Shown: positions 1 to 9,277, counted from the stretch's first letter. The stretch is DNA of 64,000 nucleotides from an uncultured Peptococcaceae bacterium (GCA_910585405.1 CAJUDO010000002.1:1-64000), one strand, 5' to 3'. Numbers and translations: made by a program. Notes: generated from the sequence alone by a model not told the origin.

Positions 1-104
1 TCTATCATAGAAGGCCTTGCTTTTATATATTTACAGACTTTTTTTCACAGACTCGCAGAAAATTTGAAAAATTCATTCCCATTTTCACCCCCAGAAATAA
101 AATT

Positions 105-160
105 GCAAATAACAAAAAACCGAGGATGAAATACCGTTTTTCAGTATTTCATCCTCGGTT
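105..160 (-). terminator. Rho-independent terminator of the toxin-immunity operon
   Basis: Two perfect 17-bp arms (118-134 and 144-160) with a 9-base loop are followed on the minus strand by a run of T. It lies just downstream of the last gene of the leftward operon that ends at 217. Confidence 0.85.
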
Positions 161-216
161 ATCGACTGACTACATAAAAATATATATTTGGTTTTGAGGG
201 AATTTGCAGGCACTAA

Positions 217-648
217 TTAATCATTCTTTATGCTATTATCAAGCATTTCGAAGAAGGCAACTATAGAATCACTTACTTTAAATGGGTTATCATAATCGTC
301 ACAAAAATAAATATATACCTCTTCACTATCACTATCCCAATAATAATAATTGCCGCCCCTATCCCGCGCAATCGGATACATTGTATTGGGTAACAAAGCA
401 TCTTCTCTATCATTGGTTACTAACTCTTCAAAGGACATCTTTTCTGCAACTAATGGCACCATTTTAGCAACTTCAAGATTGATTCCTTTTACACTAAATT
501 TACATAAGAATATTTGCTCCGCATCATATTTTTTATAATAGATTTTTAGCATATCAGGAAACTTAATTCCATACTTCTTTTCTAGTTCTATTATTTTCTC
601 TTCACACTCTAAATGCTCTACATGCTTATTAATTACAAAGTCAAACAC
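217..648 (-). CDS. SMI1/KNR4 (SUKH) family immunity protein
   Basis: A 143-residue soluble acidic protein with the SUKH layout: an N-terminal helix ending in KKYGIKFPDMLK, a central strand region, then the IARDRGGNYYYWD segment that resembles the usual G-D-YxxD core. SUKH proteins are the commonest immunity proteins paired with nuclease toxins. The start is GTG with AAAGGGG eight bases upstream; that SD overlaps the stop of the nuclease gene, so the two are translationally linked. Direct adjacency to a WHH nuclease supports a toxin-neutralising role (inference). It could instead be a generic SUKH adaptor. Confidence 0.85.
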   Translation of the reverse strand: MFDFVINKHVEHLECEEKIIELEKKYGIKFPDMLKIYYKKYDAEQIFLCKFSVKGINLEVAKMVPLVAEKMSFEELVTNDREDALLPNTMYPIARDRGGNYYYWDSDSEEVYIYFCDDYDNPFKVSDSIVAFFEMLDNSIKND

Positions 649-651
649 TTT

Positions 652-1383
652 TCATACCCCTTTCTTTGGTGGATTATAATTACTTCCGTAAATTGCATCA
701 TATTGAGCGCAACCGCCTGCATGAGGCTTGGTTGCATTATGTGCCTCATCTTTAACTAATTCTAGGGTTATCGTATTTGTTTTCACATTATAATCGTCTA
801 CATGATGCCAAACATAACCATCTGGAGTCTCTTTTAAATCTAATAAACTATTAGCTCTATCAAAGTCTACCGTACGATCTCCAGACGCCTCTATCGTTAC
901 AATGCACTTAGTTCCATCATTTTTAATATATATTACATCGCTATTTCGAAAAGACACTCCGCCATTTGGTGTTTCAATTACACCTGCTATATTTTTTCTT
1001 AACGCTCTCTGATATGGCTGATATTTTTCATTATACGCTTGAGCAGCAGTGTTCGCAATATCCTGCTGCATTTGTTCATCAACTTCACCCTCTAAATCTG
1101 GCATCATGTCACCACTATCGTCTGGCAACTCGCAGCGCTCTGTAGAATCTCCACTATCATCCGGCAGTTCGCAGCGCTCTATAGAATCCCCACTATCGTC
1201 TGGCAGTTCACTCCGCTCTATAGGATCTCCACTATCATCCGGCAGTTCGCAGCGCTCTATAGAATCTCCACTATCGTCTGGCAATTCACATCCACTCTCT
1301 ACTGCCTGTTTTTTCTCCATCCCCTCAAGATTAACAGCGCCATGGCTTTCTAAACTACTTTTTTCAAAACCTGAACCGATCAT
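652..1383 (-). CDS. WHH-family HNH/Endo VII nuclease toxin with 13-residue repeats
   Basis: A 243-residue protein. Residues 32-92 are five tandem copies of a 13-residue unit (C/S-ELPDDSGD-S/P-I/T-ER, the last one partial). The C-terminal ~100 residues match the WHH branch of the HNH/Endo VII nucleases: a DFDRANSLLDLKETPDGY lead-in, the WHH triad in YVWHHVDDYN, then the LVKDEAHNATKPHAGG tail typical of polymorphic toxin tips. There is no signal peptide, LXG or Rhs domain, so the delivery route is unknown. The start codon overlaps the stop of the upstream ATPase gene (ATGA). The SUKH gene follows at once. Likely a DNase or RNase toxin; target not visible. Confidence 0.85.
   Translation of the reverse strand: MIGSGFEKSSLESHGAVNLEGMEKKQAVESGCELPDDSGDSIERCELPDDSGDPIERSELPDDSGDSIERCELPDDSGDSTERCELPDDSGDMMPDLEGEVDEQMQQDIANTAAQAYNEKYQPYQRALRKNIAGVIETPNGGVSFRNSDVIYIKNDGTKCIVTIEASGDRTVDFDRANSLLDLKETPDGYVWHHVDDYNVKTNTITLELVKDEAHNATKPHAGGCAQYDAIYGSNYNPPKKGV
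1108..1290 (-). repeat. Five tandem 39-bp in-frame repeats encoding ELPDDSGD units
   Basis: The repeats sit inside the WHH nuclease gene and encode a strongly acidic, Cys-containing 13-residue unit. They are in frame and highly similar at DNA level, which points to recent expansion by slippage or recombination. Confidence 0.9.
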
Positions 1384-4300
1384 CGTACGCCTCCATAGTA
1401 TAATAACTCATTGCGATATTCAATATTTTTCTGATCAATATGCGTTGCCACGTAGACAAAAACATTTTTGCGGATTTCCTCTGCTAATGCTTCAGATATC
1501 TGTAATTGGTCTGCTATTTGAATATCAATAGATTTTTGCACCATTTCACGATTGGTTTCCTGTTCCCACTGCTTTACCAATGTATTTCCTTTCACCAGAC
1601 AGTAGCATAGATAACAGCGTTCATCTTCAGTAAGAGGCTCCTTTTGTTCCACTACTTTTAATAATAACATTTTAGCAGTTCGCCCTGTGTCAACTCTGTC
1701 AATCCATAATTTGATTCGGTCGACCTCTTCTTGTGATAATTCTTTCCCATCATTTACACCATGCAATACTTTATTAAACAGCATGGTAGTTAACGGTGAA
1801 GTCTTATTTTCTGAAGTGCCATGATAAACAAAAGGCTTGTCCTCAGAAAAATAATCCACTTTACATAATACTGGCGCTAACCAACTGTTCTGAAATACTG
1901 CTGCAACACCAACATCCAATTTAGCTAGTTCTGTAATTTGTTCCTCATTTAAACCTACCGCTTTACCTACAAGTTCGCGATCTGACTGGTCAGGCAACCG
2001 CATAATAATTTTCGTGTTTGTATTACGAATTACAGCCATATCTAAGAGACCTGGCGCCTGATCTGCAATGATAAAGCCTTCCCCATAAGTACGCATTTCA
2101 GCGATAGCATTCGCCAACATTTCTACAGATTTCCCTTGTAAATTGGAGCTTTCCTGTGACTGTTCCCCAGAAGTACGCCGTAATAAATTATGAGCTTCTT
2201 CTAATACGGTAATATGTTTTAACGCTGAATCCATGCCGCCCTGCGCCATACGATATTCCTGCAATTTAATCATCAAAATCCCCATCAACAATGACTTTGT
2301 TTCCATTGATCCAATACGGCTTAAATCGATAATAACATTTTCATCAAATAATTGCTGATTGGAGACTTCCTCTTCTGCACAAAAAATTTGACCATAAATA
2401 CCATTTGTAAGAGATTTTATCCGAGTAATCAAAGCTCCGGAATAATCACTCTTTGTATCAGATGAATAAAGTGAACTATCCATAATTTCAGGCAGCTTCT
2501 TTAACACCGTAGCAAATGTCGGGTATTGCCGCGGTGTACAAACAGAACGAGTCAAATTCCAACCGCAACTAATGTAAGCAGCTTCAATAGCGTCTTTCAA
2601 AACTGCTGGCATTGCAGCATACATTGGCCAAGAAGCATTAAAGATTTCTATCAACCGATCAATATGCTCTAAGACATGGATATCCTCAGGGAAAGAAAAT
2701 GGATTTAACCGAAGCAACGGTGTTTTTTGCAAATTCGTTCCAAACACCGACACTCCGTCATATCCACCAAAAATATTTTTATATTCCCCTTTTGCTGGTT
2801 CGACAACTAAAAATTTGGCCGGCTGCTGACTGGAAAAACATGCTTCTTCTAATATTTTATAAATAGTTCTCGATTTACCGGCACCGGTAGAACCGGTAAT
2901 AAACGTGTGTGCTGTCAAGTCTTTTGAACGTAACGCTACCAGTGTGTTTTCATCATTTTGATGCATGTGGTAAATACTACCCAGCAGCAAATCACCTTCA
3001 TAGTCGCCATGAACGGCCATTACATTTCTTCCGAATTCTGCACATTGAATCACCGGTAAACCAGCAACCGATTTTTTAGGTAAAGCAAATTGAATAGCCA
3101 ATTCTTTTCCGCTGATTAATAAACTTGGCTGTGTGAAATTACTTACTGTGTTACTGTGATGAACTTGAAATAACGGATGATAGCATCTTGCCAAATACGT
3201 GCGCAATTTTTTAACTTTTTCTTTGTCTGTCCAGATATTTACAATAGAAGCCTCAGCCGACGAATTTTCTCCGCGCATTAATGATTTATAAATACTGGCC
3301 GCAGCTACCGCAGTTTCATATTTTGGGGCCAATACATAAACGCAGCAATCAAACATACCAAAATCTTCGCAACTACGCATACGTTTAATTTGTTCGTCAA
3401 TCCGCTCCATCAAACTTTTAATTGCGCGGCTTTCATAGGTAATTTGTAATCCATCACCATACATTGTAGTGACCGCATCTGCAACAGATTTTTGTTCGGA
3501 TGTTGCCGTAGATTTTCCCCTTGTACGCGTTCTTCCTCTTGTCTTAGTTTTAGAATTTGTTTTTCCCTCTGTTTCAGAAGCATTGATTGCCATACCAGCA
3601 TTTACGCCTCCAGCATGGACGCCTCCATACACGCTGCCACCCAATGTTTCAGCAGTGTTTGTTCCGTTGGTTTTTCCTGTAGAAACTGTTTTCGCTGTGC
3701 TTTTGCTCACCGTCTCTGTAACGCCTTCAATAAGGCTATACGTAGTTCCTTTAGACGTAGATGCATTGATTGTCTGCACAGACATTTTAAATGGAGAAAG
3801 CCTGGAATATAACTCTTCATATCCAGCACATGTTTCCTCTATTTCTAAATTACTGCGAGCGTCTGCCAGAAATAACATAGCATATTCTTTTCCGCGCATA
3901 GAATCGATCAGTTTTTCCATCCCTTGTACAAATTCTTCGCTATCATGCTCGTCTTGATTTCTCAACGCCGGAATCCCACTGACTGCTGCCACCACCGAAG
4001 CATTTGAAATATTACGTTTTAAAACAGATTTTACCGTTTCCTCTTTTTCAAATGCTTCGATATTCACACGATGAATTTGAGAACCAGGAAAATTTCCAAC
4101 AAACACATCTGCCAGAGTTTTTCCTATATCGGTTAAAACCTTAGGCGGCACCGTCCCATTTTCTACCTGTCGATGAGCGATCCCTAAATATAAGTCTATC
4201 GCATGTTGATGACTGTCTAACAGCATAAATAAACTATTTTGCGAACTAGCTTGTGTGGTCGCATAAACCGTAGTCAATTTATCTTGGATATTTTCTTTTT

Positions 4301-4505
4301 TATCGTAAACGATTTTATCTATATGATAAAGACAAATATTCGCTCCTAAATCAATCTCGGAAATCCAATCAGGAATCTCTGCAACAGGGCAATCGGCTAA
4401 TTGCTCCAAATATTTTTTAAATACTATATTTTCCGCCGCCGCAAACGCTTCGTCTAACGCTTCTTTTGTTCTAGGATCTATTTGCGCATGGTTCATATTT
4501 TCCAT
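1380..4505 (-). CDS. HerA/FtsK-superfamily ATPase (DUF87-like), 1041 aa
   Basis: Large P-loop ATPase. Walker A is TGSTGAGKS near residue 537. A Walker B of the form ITVLEEAHN lies near residue 768, and a MRLPDQSDRELVGKAVG segment near 840 resembles the HerA sensor/arginine region. Residues ~255-345 are unusually rich in Ser, Thr, Gly and Lys (STGKTNGTN, GGVHAGGVNAG, TRGRTRTRGK) and look like a flexible or low-complexity insert. The N-terminal ~250 residues match no domain I recognise. HerA-type enzymes pump DNA or protein, either with nucleases or in toxin-export loci. Here it overlaps the nuclease gene by four bases, so the two products are probably made together. Translocase for the toxin, or effector-coupled DNA motor, are both open. 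Confidence 0.8.
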   Translation of the reverse strand: MENMNHAQIDPRTKEALDEAFAAAENIVFKKYLEQLADCPVAEIPDWISEIDLGANICLYHIDKIVYDKKENIQDKLTTVYATTQASSQNSLFMLLDSHQHAIDLYLGIAHRQVENGTVPPKVLTDIGKTLADVFVGNFPGSQIHRVNIEAFEKEETVKSVLKRNISNASVVAAVSGIPALRNQDEHDSEEFVQGMEKLIDSMRGKEYAMLFLADARSNLEIEETCAGYEELYSRLSPFKMSVQTINASTSKGTTYSLIEGVTETVSKSTAKTVSTGKTNGTNTAETLGGSVYGGVHAGGVNAGMAINASETEGKTNSKTKTRGRTRTRGKSTATSEQKSVADAVTTMYGDGLQITYESRAIKSLMERIDEQIKRMRSCEDFGMFDCCVYVLAPKYETAVAAASIYKSLMRGENSSAEASIVNIWTDKEKVKKLRTYLARCYHPLFQVHHSNTVSNFTQPSLLISGKELAIQFALPKKSVAGLPVIQCAEFGRNVMAVHGDYEGDLLLGSIYHMHQNDENTLVALRSKDLTAHTFITGSTGAGKSRTIYKILEEACFSSQQPAKFLVVEPAKGEYKNIFGGYDGVSVFGTNLQKTPLLRLNPFSFPEDIHVLEHIDRLIEIFNASWPMYAAMPAVLKDAIEAAYISCGWNLTRSVCTPRQYPTFATVLKKLPEIMDSSLYSSDTKSDYSGALITRIKSLTNGIYGQIFCAEEEVSNQQLFDENVIIDLSRIGSMETKSLLMGILMIKLQEYRMAQGGMDSALKHITVLEEAHNLLRRTSGEQSQESSNLQGKSVEMLANAIAEMRTYGEGFIIADQAPGLLDMAVIRNTNTKIIMRLPDQSDRELVGKAVGLNEEQITELAKLDVGVAAVFQNSWLAPVLCKVDYFSEDKPFVYHGTSENKTSPLTTMLFNKVLHGVNDGKELSQEEVDRIKLWIDRVDTGRTAKMLLLKVVEQKEPLTEDERCYLCYCLVKGNTLVKQWEQETNREMVQKSIDIQIADQLQISEALAEEIRKNVFVYVATHIDQKNIEYRNELLYYGGVR

Positions 4506-4574
4506 CTTATCACCGTATCCTTCCTCGCACAGCCCATTCCATGCATTTCTCTGAAATACGACTGCTATTTAATT

Positions 4575-5108
4575 TCAATTCTGAAAATTCTGAAACACCG
4601 CAAGCAGAATCCCAGCTATAGCCACCAAAGCCAATACGATTTTTCCCAGAGGCAGTGTATCTTTCTTCCCGTTTTTTCTCGCAGACTGAACTCTCTTTGT
4701 CTTTGGTGGATGGATAAAATTTTCTTCTGCCTCTATCTTCCTCTGTTCCGACTTTGCTCTTTGGGCAGCGTTCGCCTTCCGCTGCTCGTAAACTTTTTGC
4801 CCGACTTTTCTAATATTTACAATACGTTCTTCGCAAAAATTTTTCTGTAAATAAAAGGTTAAATCTAAAAAATATTTCTCGTTCCAGCTATTCTCATCTT
4901 CTCGAAATGGCTCTTCGTTGGGCAATAATTTATATTCAACAAAAACCTCAGGCACGTCTTTTCGCAAACGGTCTATAACATACTCATAGTCACCTGAGGA
5001 AAACGCCGGATCAAATTCTATAATCGAAACGACTATAGACCTTAACCCCAATAGATTTTTTTTCTGTACATCTGCTTCAAAAGTTTCCTTCGAAAAATTC
5101 TGCGCCAT
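4575..5108 (-). CDS. Small protein with C-terminal transmembrane anchor
   Basis: 177 residues with no family I recognise. The N-terminal ~110 residues are soluble. Residues ~100-150 are charged and probably helical (VYEQRKANAAQRAKSEQRKIEAEE). Residues ~154-172 (IVLALVAIAGILLAVF) form one transmembrane helix very near the C-terminus, so the protein would be tail-anchored and face the cytoplasm. The SD (GAGGTG) lies in the last codons of the dynamin-like gene, indicating translational coupling. It may anchor the ATPase or GTPase at the membrane (inference). Confidence 0.6.
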   Translation of the reverse strand: MAQNFSKETFEADVQKKNLLGLRSIVVSIIEFDPAFSSGDYEYVIDRLRKDVPEVFVEYKLLPNEEPFREDENSWNEKYFLDLTFYLQKNFCEERIVNIRKVGQKVYEQRKANAAQRAKSEQRKIEAEENFIHPPKTKRVQSARKNGKKDTLPLGKIVLALVAIAGILLAVFQNFQN

Positions 5109-5112
5109 TTTT

Positions 5113-7674
5113 TTACACCTCTTCTATTTTTCTTTTTAAAGTCTGCAACCACTGCACCGTTCTATCACTTTCTTTTTTAGCTGCTTCTAGCTGATTGATA
5201 TCTTTACTTAAAACAATAATTCTTTGATTTCGAACTTGAATTGCTTTTTCTGTTTGCGCCAAATCATTTGCTAATTGAGTAAGTTCCTCTTGTATACCTT
5301 TTTTAATACGCTCGCAATCACTCTTATAGTTTTTAATCGTATCAGCACATAACATAGCAACTTCTCGGTTTGTATTTGATAAAATATTTCTTAGGAAACT
5401 TAAATCATATTTATCTTCCACCTGTTCTTCAATTGTATCAGGCGCAAAAAACTGATCAATTTTTGCAAAGAATTGATACCATTTATACTTTTGCTGTTTG
5501 ATGGGATTTGCAACTACTCTTATGTGCGCTTTTGTTTTAGTTTTTTCAGCCTCTTTTCTAAGATCATTAATATTAAGCTTCATAGCATTTTGATAGCTTA
5601 CACTATTCTTAAAATTGTATCCATCAAATTCAAACTTTTTTTCTCTTTCCAATTCCTCCAAACGATTTCTCAAATTATCTAATGATTCCTGCAGCTTTCT
5701 ATTATAATCTTTTTGAAAGCTGCTCAATGTGTTCTCTACGTTTTTCCAAGCCCGATTATAACACTCCCGAACTCCTGTTAAAATTTCTTCTTTTTCTTTA
5801 GCAGTATATTCTTTTTTATTTTTAACTTCAGTCCTAATAAGTTCAACAAATTTGTCATCGTCACACGTTTCTTTAAACTGTTTCTCTACACTATTGATTC
5901 TATCTTCTTCAATGACGAAACTATCAATTTTTTGTTGTTCTTTCGTCACTTCTATTCTTATATCACTTAACTTATTCTTACGCTGCTCATCTATTTTTTT
6001 ATCCTTCCCTGCCGTTATCTTCTGTGCATTCTTACTAGTTAAAGCGTCTATGGTTTTCTTTAATTTGTTTGCTTCAGACTCGTTGAATTTTTCTACTTCA
6101 TCTAATAAATCTTCAAAGGTGTCTAATAAACTCTGTACTTTAATTGGATATGCATATCGTTCTATATAATCACGAATGGCACTTTCCAGACACAAAATCC
6201 CACATTGAAGTTCCACCGCCCGTGCATCCTCGTTGTTCTTTATTGCTGTTTCAAACTTTCTTTTAAATTCCTCTTGCCGGTATTTTGGAATATCACAAAG
6301 CTGTGAGAAAAAATAATTTTCATCAGAATACTCCACGATTAACTCTTTCATCTCATTGTATCCCTTTGCTAGATTTCTTTTTTCTCCATCTACCTTTTTC
6401 TCATCCACCGTATATTGGTCAGCACCTTTTACTATCGCAAGAGCCGCATACGCACTGGTCATAAAAATCTTTGGTGTGAAATCAATGTCTTCATCCTGTT
6501 CTAATCCCCAGCGATCTGGCGCCATTAAGTATTCTGCATAAGACGCTTTTGCTTCCTCCGCCCGCTCACCATTGTTATATTTTTTTAAATCGCATTTATT
6601 CAATACAAACAAAAACCTGTCATTAAAATATCCTCTATCTTCTTTAGAAATTTCCGCAATTTCTCCTAGAAATTCCCCGATGCTTTCATCCTCATAATCC
6701 TGACCATCGGCACAAATAACAATCATTTCTTTATTTTCCGCTGTTATTATTCCTAATGAGATTTCTTCATGCTCATTTTTTCCCGCATCGCCTGATCTGG
6801 TTCTTGCACTATTACACCCTGGTGTATCTACAATGACTAATTTTAATTTTTCCTCCAACGCGGGAGAAGGATATAGATGGGACAGATTCATTCTAATTTC
6901 GATAGTATCTACCTCCGGCGGATTACTTTCATTTGCCCCGATTGGTGTGATTTCCAATAAACGCTTCTTACACGCTAAGTCCGTAGGAAACTTTTCTTCA
7001 TGCACAACAACCTTGCCATCCTCATCAAGGCAACGCAAAGACAATTTTTCTCCCAGAGATTTATCATGTTTCAGTTTAAAAATCTTTGACGTACATGTTT
7101 TATCTGAAGTAGGAAGAACATCTTTTCTAACTAGCGCATTTAAAATCGTTGATTTTCCGCTGCTATATACTCCTGCGAAAGCAATATGAAATTCTTTGTT
7201 TTTTGCATGCTCATAATTTTCTTTCAAATTATCATAGGTTTCCTGTGATGTTTTATTATGTTCGTTCACCAATTTTTTAAATCTATCTGAAAGCAAATCT
7301 TTCATAACAAGATCAATATTGTTAGATAGTTGCTCGTCTGAAATTTCTCTGCGATGTTCAAGTTCTAGCTTTATTTTGTTTTTTCTACCTTCATTCTGTC
7401 CTAAGCAAGCCCTTTTCAAATCATTAAAATCAATTTTTCGGCCATCAAATATAATTTTTATTGTATCGCTAACTTCTTCATCCACCAATTCATTAATGAA
7501 TCCTTTCCAGTTTTCATAAAAAACGGGCTCAATCCAAGTCTGCAATGGCGTATCATTTTTGATAAACTCTTTTAAAGTTTCATAATTTGCTCCCAAACCA
7601 AGTACATCTTTCCCGTTGATTTTCATATCGGTTTTCATCTTATATGGATTATATTTTATCTCTATCTTTTGCAT
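5113..7674 (-). CDS. Dynamin-like large GTPase
   Basis: 853 residues from the chosen start; an ATG with GAGGAG eight bases upstream is preferred to the start nine codons earlier. G1 is GVYSSGKST (~171), G3 is DTPG in VIVDTPGCNSA (~283), G4 is NKCD (~360). Long charged coiled-coil helices follow from ~450 to the end (KEREEILTG-type and RNRLEELEREKKFE segments), matching bacterial dynamin-like proteins that bind or remodel membranes. Many bacterial dynamins act in phage defence or membrane repair, and several sit in gene pairs. Here it is the second gene of the toxin operon. Confidence 0.85.
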   Translation of the reverse strand: MQKIEIKYNPYKMKTDMKINGKDVLGLGANYETLKEFIKNDTPLQTWIEPVFYENWKGFINELVDEEVSDTIKIIFDGRKIDFNDLKRACLGQNEGRKNKIKLELEHRREISDEQLSNNIDLVMKDLLSDRFKKLVNEHNKTSQETYDNLKENYEHAKNKEFHIAFAGVYSSGKSTILNALVRKDVLPTSDKTCTSKIFKLKHDKSLGEKLSLRCLDEDGKVVVHEEKFPTDLACKKRLLEITPIGANESNPPEVDTIEIRMNLSHLYPSPALEEKLKLVIVDTPGCNSARTRSGDAGKNEHEEISLGIITAENKEMIVICADGQDYEDESIGEFLGEIAEISKEDRGYFNDRFLFVLNKCDLKKYNNGERAEEAKASYAEYLMAPDRWGLEQDEDIDFTPKIFMTSAYAALAIVKGADQYTVDEKKVDGEKRNLAKGYNEMKELIVEYSDENYFFSQLCDIPKYRQEEFKRKFETAIKNNEDARAVELQCGILCLESAIRDYIERYAYPIKVQSLLDTFEDLLDEVEKFNESEANKLKKTIDALTSKNAQKITAGKDKKIDEQRKNKLSDIRIEVTKEQQKIDSFVIEEDRINSVEKQFKETCDDDKFVELIRTEVKNKKEYTAKEKEEILTGVRECYNRAWKNVENTLSSFQKDYNRKLQESLDNLRNRLEELEREKKFEFDGYNFKNSVSYQNAMKLNINDLRKEAEKTKTKAHIRVVANPIKQQKYKWYQFFAKIDQFFAPDTIEEQVEDKYDLSFLRNILSNTNREVAMLCADTIKNYKSDCERIKKGIQEELTQLANDLAQTEKAIQVRNQRIIVLSKDINQLEAAKKESDRTVQWLQTLKRKIEEV

Positions 7675-7739
7675 ATTTTCTTCTCCTCTAAACAGAATCA
7701 ATTCCTCACTACATCCTGTACAACCCTTGCTTTACGCTC

Positions 7740-8687
7740 TCACTTCACCATCTCTACATAATCTCCTTGGCTTCTCAGCCACATCTCAGCCCCTTTCCCA
7801 AATACTTCGGCACTGACAATCCATCCAGCTTCATCTTGGCTGATCACTGTCGCCGTGGGCAGCCGGTCCAGTACTGCTTCCAGCGATGGCCCTGTGTAAC
7901 GGAACCGGATGCGCTCCAGCTTGCCTCCATACATAAACTGTATGCGCTTGCGGAATTCGCCCTCCTCAAAGCGCCCTGTATAAGGAACCTCAAATTTTTT
8001 ATCTAATACGCGAAAAGACTGAATCCGGTCAATACGATAAATTGTCGGAAATAAATCGTTTTTATTTTCAAATTCGGTTTCCTTATCTACATCCTGCAGA
8101 AAAGCCGTCAGATAAAAATAATATTCGGAAAACATAATACCCACCGGCTCAATACGCCGTTTCACCAGTTTGGGCTCCTTTAACCGTTCATATTCAATTT
8201 CTGCTACCTGATGATTTTGTACGGCTTGCCCTATCTCCCACAAATCGGGTAGAAGCAGCTTTTTATGATGGGGCTCTATGTAGTGAACCTTCTCATTACC
8301 AATCAGCTCCTCTACAGCTTTTCTATTCTTCTCCGGCACACAACAGGTAACCAAACGTTCCAAAATGGGAAGCATCTCTTTCTTCACCATAGAACGACTT
8401 TCCAACAAAATTTTGCATACCGCCAATATTTCACTATTATCCAGCAGCGCCGTATTTTCTTTCAAACGGTAGCCTTTTACACTGCGGTCATAAATAATTT
8501 CTTTAGCCGGAGTTTGTTCGCGAAAAAAGCACCGCAAATCATCAATGTCCCGCTGTACACTGCGCTCTGTAACTTGGAATTTTTGAGCCATTTCAGGTTT
8601 TCTTACAATCTTTCCTTCTTCAAAACGAGTATACAATTGCAGCAGTCGAGATGACTTCGATTTATCTTCACTTGTCCCCAAATACAT
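7740..8687 (-). CDS. WYL-domain transcriptional regulator with N-terminal winged HTH
   Basis: 315 residues from an ATG preceded by GGAGAGG. A DeoR-like winged HTH fills residues ~10-65 (MAQKFQVTERSVQRDIDDLRCFF). A WYL domain lies at ~125-220 (VAEIEYERLKEPKLVKRRIEPVGIMFSEYYFYLTAF), followed by the C-terminal extension (WCX-like, WIVSAEVFGKGAEMWLRSQGDYVEMVK). WYL regulators sense nucleic acid or other ligands and often control defence islands. It is first in a leftward operon with the GTPase, ATPase and toxin genes and probably regulates them. Confidence 0.9.
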   Translation of the reverse strand: MYLGTSEDKSKSSRLLQLYTRFEEGKIVRKPEMAQKFQVTERSVQRDIDDLRCFFREQTPAKEIIYDRSVKGYRLKENTALLDNSEILAVCKILLESRSMVKKEMLPILERLVTCCVPEKNRKAVEELIGNEKVHYIEPHHKKLLLPDLWEIGQAVQNHQVAEIEYERLKEPKLVKRRIEPVGIMFSEYYFYLTAFLQDVDKETEFENKNDLFPTIYRIDRIQSFRVLDKKFEVPYTGRFEEGEFRKRIQFMYGGKLERIRFRYTGPSLEAVLDRLPTATVISQDEAGWIVSAEVFGKGAEMWLRSQGDYVEMVK

Positions 8688-8935
8688 CCTCTCCCTCTCC
8701 ATATTCTTTCTATCTTTACTATAGCAAATTACATAGACATTCTGTGTCCATCTGCACAATCCAACCCAAACAAAAAGAATTTCTCATACATTCGCTATCA
8801 TTTTTTAGTTATCATTAGGGCATATTGATTATTATAACAAACACGACCTGTTAAATAAAGGTCCGCTACGCATTTGAAGCGTCTTTCTCATGCATTTCTC
8901 CCAATTTCGCTCTTTCTAAAACTTTATTATATCTC

Positions 8936-8999
8936 ATAAATATGATAACAGCTGTACAAGTTCATTACAAGGGAAAAGTTTTTTCTGTATCATATTTAT
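8936..8999. promoter_or_regulatory. Promoter and paired operator of the Xre gene
   Basis: A perfect 12-bp inverted pair, ATAAATATGATA (8936-8947) and TATCATATTTAT (8988-8999), has centres ~52 bp apart. A plausible promoter TTACAA (8965-8970), 17 bases, TATCAT (8988-8993) is overlapped by the right half-site. This is a typical layout for autorepression by the downstream Xre protein (inference). Confidence 0.6.
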
Positions 9000-9018
9000 A
9001 GAATGGGGATGATTCTAC

Positions 9019-9261
9019 TTGAAACCAGCACATATAGACAAATACCGTCAACTTGGTCTTAAAATTTCATATTACAGAAAACTACGTGGTCTTACACAAG
9101 AACAATTGGCAGAAGAAATTGGTCTAAGTCCAGCCTTTATTGGTCATGTAGAAGCGCCTAATATTGATAAGGCTATTTCCTTAGACACACTGTTTGATAT
9201 TGCCGATGTTTTGAATGTTCCCGTCCACCGTTTTTTATTGTTGGATGAAGACTTGCTATAA
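9019..9261 (+). CDS. Xre-family helix-turn-helix regulator
   Basis: 80 residues, almost entirely one HTH_3 domain: LKISYYRKLRGLTQEQLAEEIGLSPAFIGHVE with the recognition helix at ~33-45, then SLDTLFDIADVLNVPVHRFLL. It starts at TTG with a weak purine-rich SD (GGGGATG). It is one of only two plus-strand genes in the first 22 kb, and stands alone between the toxin operon and the island. The operator pair upstream suggests autoregulation. Confidence 0.85.
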   Translation: MKPAHIDKYRQLGLKISYYRKLRGLTQEQLAEEIGLSPAFIGHVEAPNIDKAISLDTLFDIADVLNVPVHRFLLLDEDLL

Positions 9262-9277
9262 ACGAAAACATACAAAA

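Noticed and set aside
1108..1290. CRISPR-like array
   Set aside because: The 39-bp units have no unique spacers and are in frame inside a coding gene.
1049..1531. Long plus-strand ORF antisense to the WHH repeats
   Set aside because: It reads the complementary strand of the 39-bp repeats and the toxin, has no SD, and overlaps two well-supported genes. It is a shadow of the repeats.
3469..3957. Plus-strand ORFs opposite the HerA ATPase
   Set aside because: Antisense frames in a biased-composition segment, no SD, no recognisable protein family.
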